64,000 nt of DNA from Byssovorax sp. GTDB taxonomy: Bacteria > Myxococcota_A > Polyangia > Polyangiales > Polyangiaceae. The translations under genes were made by a program, and so were the position numbers. The notes under the pieces are model-generated. The model did no database searches. It saw nothing but the letters and a program-made list of their open reading frames with translations, and was not told the origin of the DNA. Positions 62,477 through 64,000 of this stretch are shown in pieces; positions within the stretch are counted from its first letter, which is position 1, and the number at the start of each line of letters is the position of its first letter. The stretch spans positions 1 to 64,000 of the forward strand of contig JANYGI010000063.1 of assembly GCA_025362495.1 (NCBI GenBank), read 5' to 3'.

Positions 62477-63301
62477 ATGGCGACGCAGAAGACAGCGGTG
62501 ATCACGGGTGCAACGTCGGGCCTGGGGGAGGCGGCGGCGCTCTCGCTGGCGAAGGAGGGCTACCGGGTGCTGGTGGTCGGGCGCGACGCCGAGCGCGGCG
62601 CCGACGTGGTGAGACGGGCGCGGGCCGCGGGCGGCGAGGCCGAGTTCCTGGCGGCCGATCTCTTCTCGCTCGCGGACGTGAAGCGTCTCGGTAACGAGAT
62701 CGCCGCCCGCGCGCCGCGCCTCGATCTGCTCGTCAACAACGCCGGCGGATCGTTCGGCGAGCGCGCGCTCACCAAGGACGGCTTCGAGCGCACCTTCGCG
62801 CTCAACGTCGCCGCGCCGTACGCCCTCGTCGAGGCGCTGATCGAGCCGCTCGCGGCCGCGAAGGGGCGCGTCGTCAACATCGTCACCGGCGTCCCCAGCG
62901 GCGCGCGCGCCACGCTCGACGAGCTCGTCGGCGCGAAGAGCAAGGGCGGCATGGGCTCGTACATCCGCGCCAAGCTCGCGCTGCTCACGCTGACGCGGTC
63001 CTGGCAGAAGCGGCTCGGCGCGCGCGGCGTCACCTTCGTCGCGCTCCACCCCGGCATCATCCCGGGGACGCGCTTCGGCTCGCACACGCCCGCGTGGCTG
63101 CGCTCGATCATGGAGGGCATCGCGCGCCTGTTCCGCCTCGCGTCGAGCGTCGACGTCGCCGCCGGGCGCTACCTGCGCGTCGCCACGGGGCCGGTCGAGG
63201 GCGGCGGATTTTACTACGAGGGCACGCTGCGCGCGCCGCCGAAGCAGGCCGACGACGAGGCGTTCGCGAGCGATCTCCGCGCCGCCCTCACGCGCGCGTG
63301 A
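62477..63301 (+). CDS. short-chain dehydrogenase/reductase
   Basis: 274 residues from ATG 62477, with GGAGGAG seven bases upstream, which fixes this start over the ATG at 62471. TAVITGATSGLGEAAALSLA, NNAGGSFGERALTKDGFERT, FALNVAAPYALVEALIEPL, and Y-I-R-A-K as the catalytic Tyr/Lys (GSYIRAKLALLTLTRSW) with HPGIIPGT after it. The pattern is close to retinol-dehydrogenase/WW-oxidoreductase-like SDRs. Probably controlled by the divergent LysR protein. Confidence 0.92.
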   Translation: MATQKTAVITGATSGLGEAAALSLAKEGYRVLVVGRDAERGADVVRRARAAGGEAEFLAADLFSLADVKRLGNEIAARAPRLDLLVNNAGGSFGERALTKDGFERTFALNVAAPYALVEALIEPLAAAKGRVVNIVTGVPSGARATLDELVGAKSKGGMGSYIRAKLALLTLTRSWQKRLGARGVTFVALHPGIIPGTRFGSHTPAWLRSIMEGIARLFRLASSVDVAAGRYLRVATGPVEGGGFYYEGTLRAPPKQADDEAFASDLRAALTRA

Positions 63302-63397
63302 GCGAGGCTGACTGCCCCGGAACGAGGGCTGGATCTCAAACGATTGGAGCGACCGCGCGACTGGGATAGGAGTGCGATCGAGCACCTCGATCCTCGC

Positions 63398-63943
63398 ATG
63401 GCGTCCTTCCCTCCCAGCTCGCGTGATCCTTCGAGGGCGCTCCGCGTCCTCTCGCTCGAGCGCAATCACATCGTCGTCGCGCGCGGGCCGATCGGCGTCG
63501 CGATCTGGCGGCGCCCGATGGAGATCGCCTCGGCGCGCGTCGCCCACGCGGCGCTGCGCGAGGCGGGCAAGAGCCACCCGGGCAACGCGATCTACATCAT
63601 CGTGATCCGCGGGGGCGTGCCGCCGCCGAACGACGAGGTGCGCCGCGAGCTCGTGGCCATGGTGCGATCGGGCGCGAGCGCGTACCGCGGCGTGGCGATC
63701 GTCGCCCTCGGCAACGCCTTCGTCGTCTCGCTCGTGCGGAGCGTCGTCGCGGGGATGCAGATGATCGAGCGCCCCGCGTTCCCGATGAAGGTCTTCGGCG
63801 ACATCCACGCCATGACCGCGTGGCTCGGCGGCCTCGGCGGCCCCGCCGGAGCCGCGCGCGACGCCGAGGACACGTTCGAGCAAGCGTCGACGCGCCTCGA
63901 CGCCAAGGTCGCTGCCGAGCGCGCGTTGCGGCCGCGGCCCTGA
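63398..63943 (+). CDS. hypothetical protein, STAS-like fold possible
   Basis: 181 residues from ATG 63398. Alternating strands and helices (NHIVVARGPIGVAIWR, GNAIYIIVIRGGVPPPNDEV, YRGVAIVALGNAFVVSLVRS, PMKVFGDIHAMTAWL) are reminiscent of STAS/SpoIIAA-type domains common in myxobacteria, but there is no clear phospho-Ser motif. No signal peptide. The stop TGA and the stop of the converging partial gene share the palindrome tgaacgttca. Function unknown. Confidence 0.7.
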   Translation: MASFPPSSRDPSRALRVLSLERNHIVVARGPIGVAIWRRPMEIASARVAHAALREAGKSHPGNAIYIIVIRGGVPPPNDEVRRELVAMVRSGASAYRGVAIVALGNAFVVSLVRSVVAGMQMIERPAFPMKVFGDIHAMTAWLGGLGGPAGAARDAEDTFEQASTRLDAKVAAERALRPRP

Positions 63944-63947
63944 ACGT

Positions 63948-64000
63948 TCAGGCCCGCAGGAGCGTGAGCAGCGCGGCGGCGCCGCCCGCGAGATCGATGG
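63948..64000 (-). CDS. 3' end of a gene running off the window
   Basis: Minus-strand frame ending IDLAGGAAALLTLLRA, stop TGA at 63948-63950. All codons end in G or C except one, as in real genes here, and the position opposite the preceding stop fits a converging neighbour. Only 17 codons are visible, so nothing can be said about its role. Confidence 0.45.
   Translation of the reverse strand, partial: IDLAGGAAALLTLLRA

Overview
The window is GC-rich bacterial chromosome, with strong third-position GC bias in real genes. Everything points to a myxobacterium of the Polyangiales (Polyangium/Sorangium/Minicystis-like): a MYXO-CTERM sorting tail, a MopE-type metal-binding motif, an AgmX/PglI-type C-terminal domain, PEGA-domain membrane proteins, four Hanks-type Ser/Thr kinase genes plus one kinase remnant, and at least a dozen lipoproteins, many with Gly/Ser/Thr-rich spacers behind the lipidated cysteine. 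No rRNA, tRNA, CRISPR array, transposase or integrase was seen, so this looks like core/accessory chromosome and not an island.

Layout. 1-7.1 kb: cell-surface proteins (5'-partial MYXO-CTERM protein, two small lipoproteins, one of them frameshifted near its end), an endonuclease/exonuclease/phosphatase-fold enzyme, a GST, a winged-helix regulator, a GH16 beta-glucanase lipoprotein and an orphan GAD/DUF1851 (type VI immunity-like) protein. 7.1-19.2 kb: a long minus-strand run with a 1264-aa lipase-like lipoprotein, purM, purN, an FAD oxidoreductase, a PEGA protein, rsmD, an AgmX/PglI-type protein and truA; several genes overlap by 4 bases (GTGA). An inverted repeat built of 8-bp tandem units lies between purM and purN. 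19.3-23.3 kb: a cellulose-synthase-like glycosyltransferase, the IHF-type/MerR pair, and an SSB carrying an extra domain in its tail. 23.3-24.15 kb holds no gene I can support.

24.1-34.1 kb: a Leu/Ile/Val-binding-protein-like lipoprotein followed by a transmembrane kinase and a PEGA membrane protein; a catalase-fold protein; MgtE; a 784-aa VWA-type lipoprotein; an OmpR-type response regulator. 34.1-41 kb: structured intergenic DNA, a degenerate M23-type protein, a translationally coupled HEAT-like/methyltransferase/[2Fe-2S] operon, queD, a 48-aa basic ORF, a phosphoesterase lipoprotein, an alpha/beta hydrolase, and a perfect 32-bp inverted repeat. 41-54 kb: an M1 aminopeptidase with HEAT repeats coupled to an SDR, a cupredoxin overlapping a P450 tail to tail, a phage-type Sak4-like ATPase, enoyl-CoA hydratase, metallophosphatase, AI-2E-type permease, HAD phosphatase, uridine kinase and an SBBP-repeat lipoprotein.

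54-64 kb: a kinase remnant that has lost its catalytic core, a CPBP intramembrane protease, an extensin-C/VanY-like protein, then two tandem lipoproteins made of Pro/Tyr pentapeptide repeats with a duplicated upstream element, two overlapping kinases, a lipoprotein, a LysR regulator divergent from an SDR, and a partial gene at the edge. The Pro/Tyr lipoprotein pair with its shared upstream block is the best candidate for something undescribed. The SSB with an ExoX-like insert, the coupled methyltransferase/[2Fe-2S] operon and the two repeat elements are also worth following up.
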